DNA from: Bacillota bacterium
Lineage (GTDB): Bacteria; Bacillota; Clostridia; Christensenellales; SZUA-584
DNA: 64,000 bases
Direction: 5' to 3'
Assembly: GCA_023399095.1 (NCBI GenBank)
Contig: JAEWQS010000006.1
Coordinates: 1 to 64,000 of the forward strand
The position numbers and the translations under genes were made by a program. Within the stretch, counting starts at the first letter, position 1, and each line of letters begins with the position of its first letter. A model generated the notes under the pieces. That model worked only from the letters and a program-made list of their open reading frames with translations, ran no database searches and was not told the DNA's origin. Below are positions 1-8,884 of this stretch, in pieces.

Positions 1-224
1 TTGGGCTTCACTGCTGCCACGATGATTTCAGCTTTAGCGCATAATTCATTGAGGCTTGATGTGGAGACGATACCAAGCTCCAAAGACATGGTTTTCGTTT
101 TTTGCGTATCCACATCAAAAACGTATATCTGCTCTGCCGACACCACGTTTTTTTTCACAGCACCGCTGATAATTGCGCTCGCCATATTACCTGCGCCTAC
201 AAACCCGAGCGTATATGTTTTCAT
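1..224 (-). CDS. proC: Pyrroline-5-carboxylate reductase, N-terminal part (cut by window edge)
   Basis: The minus strand encodes about 74 residues and runs off the window start, so the C-terminal part is missing. The N-terminus has the Rossmann dinucleotide motif GFVGAGNMASAI followed by a SGAV stretch, which is the usual start of ProC. ProC reduces 1-pyrroline-5-carboxylate to proline with NAD(P)H in the cytoplasm. Two ATG codons lie in frame at 230 and 224. The AGGAGG at 231-236 touches the first one and sits 6 nt from the second, so 224 is preferred. The gene follows the aldolase gene with a 28-nt gap and no visible terminator, so the two may be cotranscribed. Related NADP-oxidoreductases of the same superfamily cannot be fully excluded from the N-terminus alone. 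Confidence 0.85.
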   Translation of the reverse strand, partial: MKTYTLGFVGAGNMASAIISGAVKKNVVSAEQIYVFDVDTQKTKTMSLELGIVSTSSLNELCAKAEIIVAAVKP

Positions 225-252
225 GTTCATCCTCCTGTTTCGTAAACTCTAT

Positions 253-1089
253 TCAGTCAGCTTTCCCGTTGCTTCCAAAAATCAAAATCTTCTTAATGGT
301 TTCGGCCTTAACCGCATCAGCTGCGTCTATACTTTGCTTAAAATATGATCTATCGATTGGGCAGCGCGAACTATCCTGTGCGGCCAGCATCAAATCAGTA
401 AAAATATTGACCTTGGATACACCGTTTGCGATGGTATTTCTGAAATCCTCATCTGTAAGCCCCGAACCACCATGCAGCACAAGAGGCAACTTGACAATAT
501 CTTTTATGTCTTTCAGCCTATCGATACTCAACTTCGGCGTGCTCCTATAAACGCCATGGACAGTGCCGACTGCTACAGCCAACGCATCAACACCTGTCTC
601 GTCAACGAAAATTTTGGCTTTGCTGACATCAGTATAGATGTAGTCATCATCTTTGTACAGGCCTTCACCGCCCGATACATGCCCAAGCTCTGCTTCAACC
701 GAAACATCAAACGTGCAGCAGATCTGAACGACCTGCTTCGTGATGGCGACGTTGTCTTTAAAAGGCTTTTCCGAAGCATCTATCATGACAGAGGTAAAAC
801 CGCTGTGAACAGCACGAAGAATAAGCTCGATCGAAGTGGCGTGATCCAGATGGACAGCAACGGGCACGGTTGCATTTTGCGCCATTCTAACCATGACCGG
901 AGCAAAGCTCTCAATACTAACAAATTCTTCAAACGTTTCGGCATAGGCCAGAATCACCGGAGACCTGGTTTCTTCTGCCGCGTCAAGGACTCCTTTAAGC
1001 ATTTCTATATTGAAGACGTCAAAACTGCCGACGCCATAGCGTTGCCTATCGGCTTTTTCTAACATGTTTTTTAGGTTGATCATAGGCAT
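253..1089 (-). CDS. fba: Class II fructose-bisphosphate / ketose-bisphosphate aldolase
   Basis: This 278-residue protein belongs to the zinc-dependent class II aldolase family (FbaA/GatY/KbaY). That family cleaves fructose-1,6-bisphosphate or tagatose-1,6-bisphosphate to dihydroxyacetone phosphate and glyceraldehyde-3-phosphate. Visible motifs are HLDHA near residue 80 (metal and catalytic region), EAELGHVSGGEG near 132, GTVHGVY near 175 and LHGGSGL near 205, which supply the zinc histidines and the phosphate-binding loop. The length is typical. The start at 1089 has GGAGGG 7 nt upstream. The specificity (fructose or tagatose) cannot be read safely. The tail, ending FGSNGKAD, is slightly longer than usual. 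The protein is cytoplasmic. Confidence 0.88.
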   Translation of the reverse strand: MPMINLKNMLEKADRQRYGVGSFDVFNIEMLKGVLDAAEETRSPVILAYAETFEEFVSIESFAPVMVRMAQNATVPVAVHLDHATSIELILRAVHSGFTSVMIDASEKPFKDNVAITKQVVQICCTFDVSVEAELGHVSGGEGLYKDDDYIYTDVSKAKIFVDETGVDALAVAVGTVHGVYRSTPKLSIDRLKDIKDIVKLPLVLHGGSGLTDEDFRNTIANGVSKVNIFTDLMLAAQDSSRCPIDRSYFKQSIDAADAVKAETIKKILIFGSNGKAD

Positions 1090-1202
1090 TTTCGTCCCTC
1101 CATTGATGAAAAATATAAAAATATAAATTTAAATCTTTGAATACTCAAACGTATTTGTTTATGCTGTATAGTCATAATGATTGTTTTTCTGTATTCCTCC
1201 TA

Positions 1203-1231
1203 TTGACGTGACATGTCAAATTGTTTATAAT
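1203..1231 (+). promoter_or_regulatory. Sigma-A-type promoter of tRNA-Trp
   Basis: A TTGACG -35 box at 1203-1208 and a perfect TATAAT -10 box at 1226-1231 are separated by 17 bp. The expected transcription start lies a few bases before the tRNA at 1248. This is one of the strongest-looking promoters in the window. Confidence 0.8.
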
Positions 1232-1247
1232 ATCGATTGTCTGCTGA

Positions 1248-1323
1248 AGGGGAGTGGCTCAATTGGTAGAGCATCGGTCTCCAAAACCGACGGTTGCGTG
1301 TTCGAGTCGCGTCTCCCCTGCCA
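1248..1323 (+). tRNA. tRNA-Trp (anticodon CCA)
   Basis: A 76-nt cloverleaf can be folded by eye. The acceptor stem AGGGGAG pairs with CTCCCCT (1313-1319). The D arm is GCTC/GAGC, and the anticodon stem TCGGT/ACCGA encloses loop CTCCAAA with anticodon CCA at 1281-1283. The T loop is TTCGAGT. The discriminator is G and the 3' CCA is genome-encoded (1321-1323). The gene stands alone on the plus strand between minus-strand genes and has its own promoter and terminator. CCA reads UGG, so it is tryptophan. Confidence 0.96.
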
Positions 1324-1361
1324 CATGACAGCGTCTATATCGCATATCATGTAGACGTCTA

Positions 1362-1394
1362 TCCCGGGAAGTTTGTTTCCCGGGAATTTTTATT
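1362..1394 (+). terminator. Intrinsic terminator after tRNA-Trp
   Basis: A 9-bp GC-rich stem (1362-1370 with 1377-1385) encloses a short loop and is followed by a T-rich tract. It lies 40 nt after the tRNA. The minus-strand side lacks a T tract, so it serves the tRNA only. Confidence 0.85.
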
Positions 1395-1402
1395 TTACGG
1401 GA

Positions 1403-1978
1403 TTAATCATTTTTATTACCATTCATGAACTGCAGTATTGTCCAGTCATCAATCATTTTGGCATACCTAATTTCATCATGCCATTGTTTATTTTTAAAGC
1501 GTACCTTTTTTAGAACGGCCTCTTTTTTCATTCCTGATTTTCTCATGACTTTTTCTGACGATTTATTTAAGGCATGGCAGCTTGCATATACCTTGTGCAG
1601 ATTCAATTTATCAAAACAATATTCAATAAGCTTTTTGGCTATTTCTGCTGCATAGCCCTTGCCCCAATGGCTTTTCAGTAAAAAATATCCAATTTCTGCA
1701 TATCCGCCATAGTTGTTTTTTAAATCAACATCAATATCTCCGGATCCGATATATTGTCCGCTTTTTTTTTCAAAAACCGCGAACTCATAGGCACTTCTGT
1801 TCTCAGTCCGATTATTGTCTTCTATAACTTTCTCAAAATATCGGCGCATTTTAGTGTCTGAATATACGTCCCAATATGCATATTTCATAATTTCCGGGTC
1901 GGTATAAACAGATTTCATCAGTGAAAAATCTTCAACCGTGTATTCTCTTAATATCAGTCGTTCTGTGCTGATCGTCAT
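1403..1978 (-). CDS. GNAT acetyltransferase, RimJ/RimL-like
   Basis: This protein of about 191 residues starts MTISTERLILREYT, the classic opening of the RimJ/RimL branch of GNAT N-acetyltransferases. That branch uses acetyl-CoA to acetylate amino groups on proteins or small molecules. A GYFLLKSHWGKGYAAE stretch gives the acetyl-CoA pyrophosphate loop (motif A), and the NLHKVYASCHALN segment is also typical of the family. The start at 1978 overlaps the purB stop as ATGA, so translation is probably coupled to purB. A longer reading frame upstream lies inside purB and is rejected. The substrate is unknown. Confidence 0.85.
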   Translation of the reverse strand: MTISTERLILREYTVEDFSLMKSVYTDPEIMKYAYWDVYSDTKMRRYFEKVIEDNNRTENRSAYEFAVFEKKSGQYIGSGDIDVDLKNNYGGYAEIGYFLLKSHWGKGYAAEIAKKLIEYCFDKLNLHKVYASCHALNKSSEKVMRKSGMKKEAVLKKVRFKNKQWHDEIRYAKMIDDWTILQFMNGNKND

Positions 1979-3405
1979 ACGCGAACGTCGCCTTTTTTCC
2001 CAATACGTCCCGAATATTGATCCAATACGGGCTTTACCTGTTCGTCCACAAAATCCTGTGTTTGTTTTGCGGCGCAACCCGTAAATTTATCGGGATCAAG
2101 CAAATCGTCGATTTCCTGAGCCATGAGCCCAAAAATCGGATCATCCTTAATAAGATCAAGAAGATTATTATTTAGCCCGTGCAGCTTGACGCGTTCTGCG
2201 GCAGCCATTGAATGTGTGCGGATATGCTCGTGAAGGTCCTGTCTGTCCCCCCCGCGCTTAACCGCTTCCATGAGTATCGTTTCGGTGGCCATAAACGGCA
2301 GTTCCTGATTGATGTGATTTTTAATCACATTTTCATAGACAACGAAACCGTCACTGATGTTGAGATACAGGTTGAGTATTGCATCTACCGCAAGGAAGCT
2401 CTGTGGGATCACGAGACGCTTATTCGCCGAATCATCAAGCGTTCGTTCAAACCACTGCGTAGAAGCCGTGATAGCGGCGTTTACGGGCATTGAGAGCACG
2501 AAACGGCACAATGCTCCCATACGTTCGCTGCGCATTGGATTACGCTTGTAAGCCATCGCAGAAGATCCAATCTGTTGTTTTTCAAACGGTTCTTCCATTT
2601 CCTTTAAGTTCTGCAGCAAGCGAAGGTCGTTGCTGAATTTATACGCACTTTGAGCGATGAGAGACAGTGCATTCAGCACAATCGAATCAAATTTGCGCGG
2701 GTATGTTTGGCCGGTGACGGCATAGGATGACGCAAAACCCACCTTTTCACAGACGACTTTATCTAGTTCTTTCACCTTATCCGCATCGCCGTCGAAAAGC
2801 GATAAGAAGCTGGCGCCCGTACCTGTTGTGCCTTTTACGCCGCGGAGCTTATAATCACTGATTATACCGTTGATCTGTTGCAAATCCATGAGCAGATCTT
2901 GCATCCATAGTGTGGCGCGCTTGCCCACGGTAGTGAGCTGCGCGGGCTGGAAATGGGTAAAGCCTAGCGTTGGCATGGCTTTGTATTTTAGCGCAAAATG
3001 CGACAGATTCTCTATGACACTCACCAATTTGTCCTCAACGAGCTTAAGCGCACTGTGCATCACAATCAAATCGGTGTTGTCGCCCACGAAGCAGCTTGTT
3101 GCGCCAAGATGGATGATAGGCCGCGCTTTGGGGCACTGCACGCCATAGGCGTGCACATGCGCCATCACATCGTGGCGGACAACCTTTTCCTGCGCGTCTG
3201 CCACATCGTAATTGATGTCGTCTATATGCTGATTAAGTTCGGCGATTTGTTCGTCTGTGATATCAAGCCCCATGGCCTTCTCGCTTTCAGCGAGCGCCAC
3301 CCATAGCCTGCGCCAGGTTTTAAACTTGATGTCATCAGAGAAAACCTCGGCCATTTGCTTCGAGGCATATCGTGTAATCAATGGATTTTCGTAAATATTT
3401 TTCAT
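1975..3405 (-). CDS. purB: Adenylosuccinate lyase
   Basis: The 476-residue protein carries the fumarase/aspartase-superfamily signature GSSAMAYKRNP near residue 280 and the GATSCFVGDNTDL and GVKGTTGTGASF stretches of PurB. The enzyme releases fumarate from SAICAR and from adenylosuccinate in purine synthesis. Its length matches the longer eukaryote-like PurB form (about 475 residues) rather than the 430-residue Bacillus form. The start at 3405 has a weak AAGG/AGG site. It lies 14 nt after the M19 peptidase stop and overlaps the following acetyltransferase by 4 nt, so these three form an operon. No other purine gene is nearby. Confidence 0.95.
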   Translation of the reverse strand: MKNIYENPLITRYASKQMAEVFSDDIKFKTWRRLWVALAESEKAMGLDITDEQIAELNQHIDDINYDVADAQEKVVRHDVMAHVHAYGVQCPKARPIIHLGATSCFVGDNTDLIVMHSALKLVEDKLVSVIENLSHFALKYKAMPTLGFTHFQPAQLTTVGKRATLWMQDLLMDLQQINGIISDYKLRGVKGTTGTGASFLSLFDGDADKVKELDKVVCEKVGFASSYAVTGQTYPRKFDSIVLNALSLIAQSAYKFSNDLRLLQNLKEMEEPFEKQQIGSSAMAYKRNPMRSERMGALCRFVLSMPVNAAITASTQWFERTLDDSANKRLVIPQSFLAVDAILNLYLNISDGFVVYENVIKNHINQELPFMATETILMEAVKRGGDRQDLHEHIRTHSMAAAERVKLHGLNNNLLDLIKDDPIFGLMAQEIDDLLDPDKFTGCAAKQTQDFVDEQVKPVLDQYSGRIGKKGDVRV

Positions 3406-3419
3406 TCCTACGCACCTTG

Positions 3420-4334
3420 TTATTGTTTTAAAAATTTTAATATATATCGGGCAAAATTACCATAGCAAATTTTCGATATTAGACTTTCGGGATATCGGCG
3501 GCGCAGCATAGCCTCGGGAATCTTCTGAAAATCAGCCGTTGAATTTATGCCTTTTGGCGTATGCTCAATGCCGCAAAAATCTGAACCAAAGCCGACAGCC
3601 TCTTCTCCACCGCAGTCCAGTATATATTCAATATGATTCAAAATATCATCGATAGTGGCATGTTTGCCTCGCAGAAATTCTGTATAGAAGTTGATTCCGA
3701 TAAACCCATCGCGCTTAACAATCACTTTTATCTGCTCTTTTTTTAAATTACGCGGATTTGGGTACAATTCGTATACACAGGAATGCGTGGCGCATGGCGC
3801 ATGCTCGTAACGCTCAAGTGCATCCCAGAAGCCTTGTTCGTTAATATGAGATGTATCAAGCGCGATATTCAGACTATTAAGCTGCTCTATGGCTTCTATT
3901 CCCTTTTGCTTAAGTTCGCCTTCTCTGTGACAGCCGCTTGCATAAGCGTTTTCGCCATTCCAAGTAAGGCTGAACACCCGAACGCCTTTATCGTAGATAT
4001 CTGAAATACAATCATTTTGACAGTCGATGCTCTCGCCGCTCTCAATAGCAAGAACAGCATTGATCAGTTCGTTTGACTTCAGACATGCGTCGTTTACGCA
4101 ATGTTTGATATCGTTTGCATTTTGCTTGATAAAAGAGTGGAAGTATTCGATCTGCTTCAAGCCGGCAGCAAGCTTGTCTTTGGTTTCAGGAGGCACCCAA
4201 ACCGCAAATGTTTGCAGCGCTATACCACCGCTTTTCATACGTTCAATGTCTGCATGGTTAAATAGTCGGCTTTCACTGTCTTTAACCATATGGTAAGCAA
4301 GAAAATCCGAATGTGCATCCGCTATTTTGAACAT
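3420..4334 (-). CDS. Membrane-dipeptidase family (peptidase M19) protein
   Basis: This 304-residue protein belongs to the renal dipeptidase family M19, zinc enzymes that hydrolyse dipeptides. The N-terminal IADAHSD supplies metal-binding His8 and Asp10. The LAIESGES segment supplies the bridging glutamate. FSLTWNGENAYASG and DTSHINEQGFWD are further family signatures, and AVGFGSDFCGIE is the C-terminal barrel motif. No signal peptide or membrane segment is visible, so it is expected to be cytoplasmic. The start at 4334 follows GGGGGATC. It heads the operon with purB and a GNAT enzyme. The natural dipeptide is not deducible. Confidence 0.9.
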   Translation of the reverse strand: MFKIADAHSDFLAYHMVKDSESRLFNHADIERMKSGGIALQTFAVWVPPETKDKLAAGLKQIEYFHSFIKQNANDIKHCVNDACLKSNELINAVLAIESGESIDCQNDCISDIYDKGVRVFSLTWNGENAYASGCHREGELKQKGIEAIEQLNSLNIALDTSHINEQGFWDALERYEHAPCATHSCVYELYPNPRNLKKEQIKVIVKRDGFIGINFYTEFLRGKHATIDDILNHIEYILDCGGEEAVGFGSDFCGIEHTPKGINSTADFQKIPEAMLRRRYPESLISKICYGNFARYILKFLKQ

Positions 4335-4386
4335 TTTGATCCCCCTAAACCAAGTATTTAAAACAAAACGACACCCAAAACTGAAA

Positions 4387-4412
4387 GAAGAGCCGAAATC
4401 CTTCGGCTCTTC
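4387..4412 (-). terminator. Terminator of rny
   Basis: An 11-bp perfect stem (4387-4397 with 4402-4412) with a 4-nt loop begins 7 nt after the rny stop. It is followed on the minus strand by a T-rich stretch. Confidence 0.85.
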
Positions 4413-4418
4413 TGTTTG

Positions 4419-5957
4419 TTACTTAGCGTAATCGACTGATCTGGTTTCTCTGATCACGTTGACCTTTATTTGGCCCGGATAGTCCAGATCCTTTTCGATC
4501 TTCTTCACGATATCTTTGGCCATTAGATGCATGCCAGCATCGTCCACATCCTCAGGCTTAACCATTATGCGGACTTCACGTCCCGCCTGTATGGCGAAGC
4601 ATTTTTCTACGCCTGAGAACGAATTCGCGATTTCTTCCAAAGCTTCTAAGCGTTTTATATAGTTTTCGAGAGTTTCTCTTCTTGCACCGGGCCGCGCCGC
4701 CGAAATGGCGTCTGCCGACTGAACGAGCACCGCTTCCACGGTCTGCGCTTCAATGTCGCCATGATGTGCCTGTATACAATGTATCACATCGTTTGCTTCC
4801 CGGTATTTCTTTGCCAGATCGGCACCGATCTGGATATGTGGACCTTCGACCTCATGGTCAACTGCTTTTCCGATGTCATGCAGAAGACCGCCGCGTTTGG
4901 CAAGCTTGATATTGGCTCCAAGCTCTGCCGCCATGACTGCCGACAGATGTGCAACCTCCAGTGAATGCTTAAGTACATTCTGACCATAGCTTGTGCGGTA
5001 TTTGAGCCTTCCAAGAAGCTTGATGATTTCAGGGTGCAGATTATGTATGCCGGTATCAAAAGCGGCCTGCTCTCCCGCGTCACGTATCTCCTTATCCACC
5101 TCTTTGCGCGCTTTTTTGACCATTTCTTCAATGCGTGCCGGATGGATTCTGCCATCGATGATGAGCTTTTCAAGCGCGATCCGCGCCACTTCTCTCCTGA
5201 TGGGGTCAAATCCGGACAGTATGACGGCCTCCGGCGTATCATCGATGATTAAATCGATACCAGTTGCCGTTTCAAGCGCACGGATATTGCGTCCTTCACG
5301 ACCAATGATTCTGCCCTTCATTTCATCGTTGGGCAACGATACAACCGAAACAGTATTTTCCGCCACGTGATCAGCCGCATATTTCTGAATGGCATTGGCT
5401 ATGATTTCACGGGACTTCTTGTCGGCCTCTTCTTTGGCCTTATACTCGATATCCCGAACATAAACCGCCATGTCGCGTCTGGTTTCCTGCTCGACCTTTT
5501 CAAGCAGCAGCGATTTGGCTTCATCAATCGTCAAACCGGATATTTTCTCCAGCTGAGCGACCTGATCGGCAAACACCTGATCAATATCTTCCTTGCGTTT
5601 GCTGACTTCCTTAAGCTTTTTGTTGATCTGTTCGTCTTTGGATTCCACACTTGCCATTTTCTTATCAAGCGTTTCTTCCCTTTGGGCTAACCTTCTCTCG
5701 ATTCTTTGGATCTCGCTTCGTCTTTCTTTGGATTCTCTATCGAATTCAGTTCTTAATGTGTGGACTTCTTCTTTGGCTTCCAGTATCGTTTCCTTTTTGA
5801 CAGCTTCGGCTTTTCTCTGAGCATCAGCCACAAGCTTTTTAACTGATTCTTCTGCCCTGCCTACTTTTGCTTCAGCTACGTTCCTTCTGTAAATATATCC
5901 CACAAACGCACCGATAACAATTGTTACAAGAGGCAGAATGACATGCCAAATATCCAC
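4419..5957 (-). CDS. rny: Ribonuclease Y
   Basis: This is the membrane-anchored endoribonuclease that starts bulk mRNA decay in Bacillota. In order it has one N-terminal membrane helix ([18 protein letters not shown]), a long charged coiled coil to about residue 185, a KH RNA-binding domain ([15 protein letters not shown]) and an HD phosphohydrolase domain whose metal site includes LLHDIGKA. The C-terminal domain ends near [14 protein letters not shown], as in the family. About 512-517 residues is the normal size. The start is uncertain. A GTG at 5972 overlaps the AGGAGG itself, while a GTG at 5957 lies 14 nt after it; the latter is chosen. Both keep the membrane helix. Confidence 0.93.
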   Translation of the reverse strand: MDIWHVILPLVTIVIGAFVGYIYRRNVAEAKVGRAEESVKKLVADAQRKAEAVKKETILEAKEEVHTLRTEFDRESKERRSEIQRIERRLAQREETLDKKMASVESKDEQINKKLKEVSKRKEDIDQVFADQVAQLEKISGLTIDEAKSLLLEKVEQETRRDMAVYVRDIEYKAKEEADKKSREIIANAIQKYAADHVAENTVSVVSLPNDEMKGRIIGREGRNIRALETATGIDLIIDDTPEAVILSGFDPIRREVARIALEKLIIDGRIHPARIEEMVKKARKEVDKEIRDAGEQAAFDTGIHNLHPEIIKLLGRLKYRTSYGQNVLKHSLEVAHLSAVMAAELGANIKLAKRGGLLHDIGKAVDHEVEGPHIQIGADLAKKYREANDVIHCIQAHHGDIEAQTVEAVLVQSADAISAARPGARRETLENYIKRLEALEEIANSFSGVEKCFAIQAGREVRIMVKPEDVDDAGMHLMAKDIVKKIEKDLDYPGQIKVNVIRETRSVDYAK

Positions 5958-6199
5958 TTGAGTATGTCGCACCTCCTCTATTAAGTTTTAATGCAAATAT
6001 ATCCCTTTAACCAATTACCCTTTGTATATTTGCTGTTTGTTTATGCACTTCAATTATAATCTTATAATTCGCGTTATAAAATTATACTCTCTGTGCCTAT
6101 AAGATTGCTAATAAGGAATTATCTATAAGAAGAAAATAATAGTAATATCTCATATTAGAACCATGATCAATTTTATTATCTGCGTAGATTTTTGTCAAG

Positions 6200-7063
6200 T
6201 CAGGATATACCCATGTCGCCACTTTCTTCGTCGGTACGGCTCTTTTTGAAAGCCAAAACGGCAAGAAGAAAGCATACGGCAGCGATAATAGGATAATAAA
6301 ATTTGAAACCAGCTATTAGAGGCCAAAGCAATACGATAAAACCGCATATCACATAACGCTTGATCTTAGTTTTGCTCAAGGTGGACTGTTTAATTTTTTC
6401 AAACGTCAATATGGATGCGTTCATCTCATTTTCTGCCCGCTGCTCTGCCTCTTCTTCATTCGGCAGCATATCATTCTTAACGGCGAGCCTTAAGACAAAA
6501 GAACCCGGTATCAACGTAATGCTTTCGGTCATTCCCTCACAAAGCTTTTGAGCATTTTCGCTAAATTCGCTGAGCGATATTATAATCAACGGCTCGCTAT
6601 TGCCTCTCAATACATCCAGAATATCAGACACATCGATATTTGAACGGGGATGATTATGAAATGCGTATACCATTACATCGTCCTTATAGGCGGTAAAGCC
6701 TTTGTTCCACGGCTTGATATTCTCAATACCATTCAATAGCTTATCTATGTAATCTGAAAACTGGTGTATGGTCATAAACGTCAGTGTTTCAAGTAAGCAT
6801 TTTTCTTTAATGCTGTTTATTTCTTTGCATATAAACCGTTCCGTTCTTTTTCGATTTATCAACAGTATCAAAAGGCTTAAAGCAATTGTGAGAAATATCG
6901 AAATAGTTATCGACACCGTAATGGAACGGCTAAAATAAAGCAGCACCCAAAACAGCATAAATGCGAAGAAAAACCTAAACACGACAAGATCAATTATTCG
7001 GGCTACGAGTGATCGCCCGCCATGCATTTTCTTTCGATAATATCGCAGCATCCTTGCATCCAT
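6200..7063 (-). CDS. Membrane protein of unknown function with two helical hairpins
   Basis: I do not recognise the family. The protein is about 287 residues. Residues about 20-75 contain two hydrophobic segments (VVFRFFFAFMLFWVLLYF and ITISIFLTIALSLLILL). A soluble alpha/beta domain of about 130 residues follows, with a YAFHNHPRSNIDVSDIL stretch. Two more hydrophobic segments near the C-terminus (YVICGFIVLLWPLIAG and IIAAVCFLLAVLAF) precede a charged tail. The start at 7063 has AGGAGG 8 nt upstream; an upstream frame extension is rejected on this basis. It is transcribed divergently from nadD from a short shared promoter region. The soluble domain's strand-helix pattern and its Asp/His-rich stretch could hide an enzyme fold, but no catalytic set is clear. 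Confidence 0.7.
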   Translation of the reverse strand: MDARMLRYYRKKMHGGRSLVARIIDLVVFRFFFAFMLFWVLLYFSRSITVSITISIFLTIALSLLILLINRKRTERFICKEINSIKEKCLLETLTFMTIHQFSDYIDKLLNGIENIKPWNKGFTAYKDDVMVYAFHNHPRSNIDVSDILDVLRGNSEPLIIISLSEFSENAQKLCEGMTESITLIPGSFVLRLAVKNDMLPNEEEAEQRAENEMNASILTFEKIKQSTLSKTKIKRYVICGFIVLLWPLIAGFKFYYPIIAAVCFLLAVLAFKKSRTDEESGDMGIS

Positions 7064-7123
7064 AACCTTTACCTCCTCTACAAACATTGTAGCCACATGA
7101 TATTTATTGTATACTTGCACAAC

Positions 7124-7152
7124 TTGTTATAAATTTTGGGCTAGTGTATAAT
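7124..7152 (+). promoter_or_regulatory. Sigma-A-type promoter of the nadD-yqeK-rsfS operon
   Basis: TTGTTA at 7124-7129 and a perfect TATAAT at 7147-7152 have 17-bp spacing. The predicted start of transcription is near 7159. This leaves a leader of only about 15 nt before the chosen nadD start and argues against a GTG start at 7160. Confidence 0.75.
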
Positions 7153-7174
7153 ACTAGATGTGAAAGGTGCCGGT

Positions 7175-7840
7175 ATGCGCGATTTAACGGAGTTTTCTCA
7201 TCTTGAAACAGAATATCTGCGAATGAAGCCAAACAGAATCGGTCTTTTGGGAGGCACGTTTAATCCTATCCACAGCGGTCATCTTAAAATGGCTTATATT
7301 GCGTTGTATGAGTTTGGTCTTGGTGAGATTGTCTTTCTGCCGCTTGGCATCCCTCCGCATAAGCGAGACGATTTTGTTGCGTGTGTTCAGCATCGTCTTG
7401 AAATGATTAAGATTGCAATTGCTGATGAGAAGAGATTTAGCCTAAGCACACTTGAGACGGATAGAAAAGGGTACACATATACGGTTGACACCTTGGAACT
7501 GCTTGCGCGCAGCCAGACTCAAAATGCATATTATTATATTATTGGCGCGGATACGCTGTATGAGCTGGAAAAATGGAGGAATTACGAGCGGGTCTTTGTA
7601 TTAACGGACTTTATCTGTATTCTTCGCCCCGGTCAGGACACTGCTAAAGTGCGTCAGCATGCGAACAGGCTCAATGATCGCTTTGGGAATAAAATTCATC
7701 TGGCAAATGAATGCGGGCCCAACATATCATCCTCGCAGATTCGGACACAGATTAGCGCAAATAAGCTTGCAGACGGTTTGATTCCTATAAAAGTAGCTCA
7801 ATATATCGTACAAAACAGGGTATATAATCAAGAGGTTTAA
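7175..7840 (+). CDS. nadD: Nicotinate-nucleotide adenylyltransferase
   Basis: The enzyme joins nicotinate mononucleotide and ATP to deamido-NAD in NAD biosynthesis. The nucleotidyltransferase signature GLLGGTFNPIHSGHLK (phosphate-binding and HxGH-type motif) and the C-terminal SSSQIRTQI (ISST/SxR-type ATP motif) are both present, and the YYIIGADTLYELEKW block is diagnostic for NadD. The ATG at 7175 lies 5 nt after AAAGGTG. A later ATG at 7223, just before the signature, would also give a full domain but has no ribosome site. An extension of about 20 residues before the usual start is slightly unusual. It is the first gene of a three-gene operon; the stop abuts yqeK. Confidence 0.93.
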   Translation: MRDLTEFSHLETEYLRMKPNRIGLLGGTFNPIHSGHLKMAYIALYEFGLGEIVFLPLGIPPHKRDDFVACVQHRLEMIKIAIADEKRFSLSTLETDRKGYTYTVDTLELLARSQTQNAYYYIIGADTLYELEKWRNYERVFVLTDFICILRPGQDTAKVRQHANRLNDRFGNKIHLANECGPNISSSQIRTQISANKLADGLIPIKVAQYIVQNRVYNQEV

Positions 7841-8416
7841 ATGCCAGACGATACAACACTTATTCGCTATCTCGAAGAGAATATTGACGACAAGCGCCTC
7901 GCTCATTCACTGGGCACTGCCAGTGAGGCTGTGAAACTTGCAAAGATTTACGGAGCTGATCCAAAAAAGGCTTATGTAGCCGGTTTGCTCCATGACGTGG
8001 CCAAAGGCAAATGCCAATATGGACTCAGAAAATATGCAGACCAATATGGTATTTTCATTGATGATATAGAGGCAAAGAATGTCGAGCTGATTCATGGAAA
8101 GCTCGGTGCGGCTATGGTTAAAGAACAGCTGTGTATAGACGATGAAGATATACTTTCCGCAATACGCTGGCATACAACAGGCCGAGCCGGCATGTCTTTG
8201 CTTGAAAAAGTCATTTATCTCGCCGATCTTATAGAACCAGGACGGGATTTTGAGGATATTGAGGCCATCAGACAAATTGCCTATCAGGATATCGATAAGG
8301 CGATGCTTATAGCGCTGGATCAAGTCATGTGTTTTGTGGGGAGCAAGGGCTTTGCTTTGCACACGAATAGCCTTGAGGCTTACAACTATTTTATTAATAA
8401 GGAGGAAGAAAATTAA
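7841..8416 (+). CDS. yqeK: HD-domain bis(5'-nucleosyl)-tetraphosphatase YqeK
   Basis: The 191-residue HD hydrolase has H-SLGTASEAVKLA, LLHDVAKG (metal His-Asp), ELIHGKLGA and IRWHTTGRAGMS, the ordered metal ligands of YqeK. The family hydrolyses diadenosine tetraphosphate symmetrically to two ADP. It follows the nadD stop directly, with AGAGG just upstream, and precedes rsfS. This nadD-yqeK-rsfS order is conserved in Bacillota and supports all three calls. Confidence 0.93.
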   Translation: MPDDTTLIRYLEENIDDKRLAHSLGTASEAVKLAKIYGADPKKAYVAGLLHDVAKGKCQYGLRKYADQYGIFIDDIEAKNVELIHGKLGAAMVKEQLCIDDEDILSAIRWHTTGRAGMSLLEKVIYLADLIEPGRDFEDIEAIRQIAYQDIDKAMLIALDQVMCFVGSKGFALHTNSLEAYNYFINKEEEN

Positions 8417-8420
8417 TTTG

Positions 8421-8792
8421 ATGCACCAATTCAATGACGACGTTGTGGAAGTATCCAAACAATTGTTTCTGAAAAAAGCTGAGGATGTGAGAGTGCTGCA
8501 CGTATCACATCTGACAATCGTGGCGGACTATTTTATACTCGCCAGCGGTCGTTCGGACGTTCATGTTAAATCACTCTGCGATGATGTTGAAAAATTCATG
8601 ATGGCGAAAGGAAAGCAACGGCTTCGAATAGAAGGCTATCGCGAAGGCCGATGGATCGTGCTTGACTACGGCGACGTATTGATTCATGTTTTTCATAAGC
8701 AAGAACGTGAGTTTTACGGCCTTGAACGCCTTTGGGTGGATGGAGACAATTGCCTAATAATTACGGAGGATGATGTCAAACCTAAAGAGTAG
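8421..8792 (+). CDS. rsfS: Ribosomal silencing factor RsfS
   Basis: The protein of about 123 residues has the RsfS/Iojap core: DYFILASGRSDVHVKSLCDDV, the RIEGYREGRWIVLDYGDVLIHVFH block and FYGLERLW. RsfS binds uL14 on the large ribosomal subunit and prevents subunit joining in starvation. GGAGG at 8401-8405 is 15 nt from the ATG at 8421. A TTG at 8418 directly before it would have a better spacing (12 nt), so the first residue is uncertain by one codon. It is the last gene of the operon and a terminator follows. Confidence 0.93.
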   Translation: MHQFNDDVVEVSKQLFLKKAEDVRVLHVSHLTIVADYFILASGRSDVHVKSLCDDVEKFMMAKGKQRLRIEGYREGRWIVLDYGDVLIHVFHKQEREFYGLERLWVDGDNCLIITEDDVKPKE

Positions 8793-8820
8793 GGCGTGTT
8801 TTTCGGTTTATGAAAGCTAA

Positions 8821-8853
8821 AGGCACAAAGTGCAGAAAACTTTGTGCCTTTTA
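8821..8853 (+). terminator. Terminator of nadD operon, partly bidirectional
   Basis: A perfect 10-bp stem (8821-8830 with 8840-8849) with a 9-nt loop is followed by TTTTAT. The minus side also has a T-rich stretch and may serve the converging wall-hydrolase gene. Confidence 0.85.
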
Positions 8854-8884
8854 TATGTTCTTTTTATATTTTCAATATGACTTC

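Noticed and set aside
472..1062. Plus-strand frame of 196 residues opposite the aldolase
   Set aside because: It is the antisense shadow of a clear aldolase gene and has no family motif.
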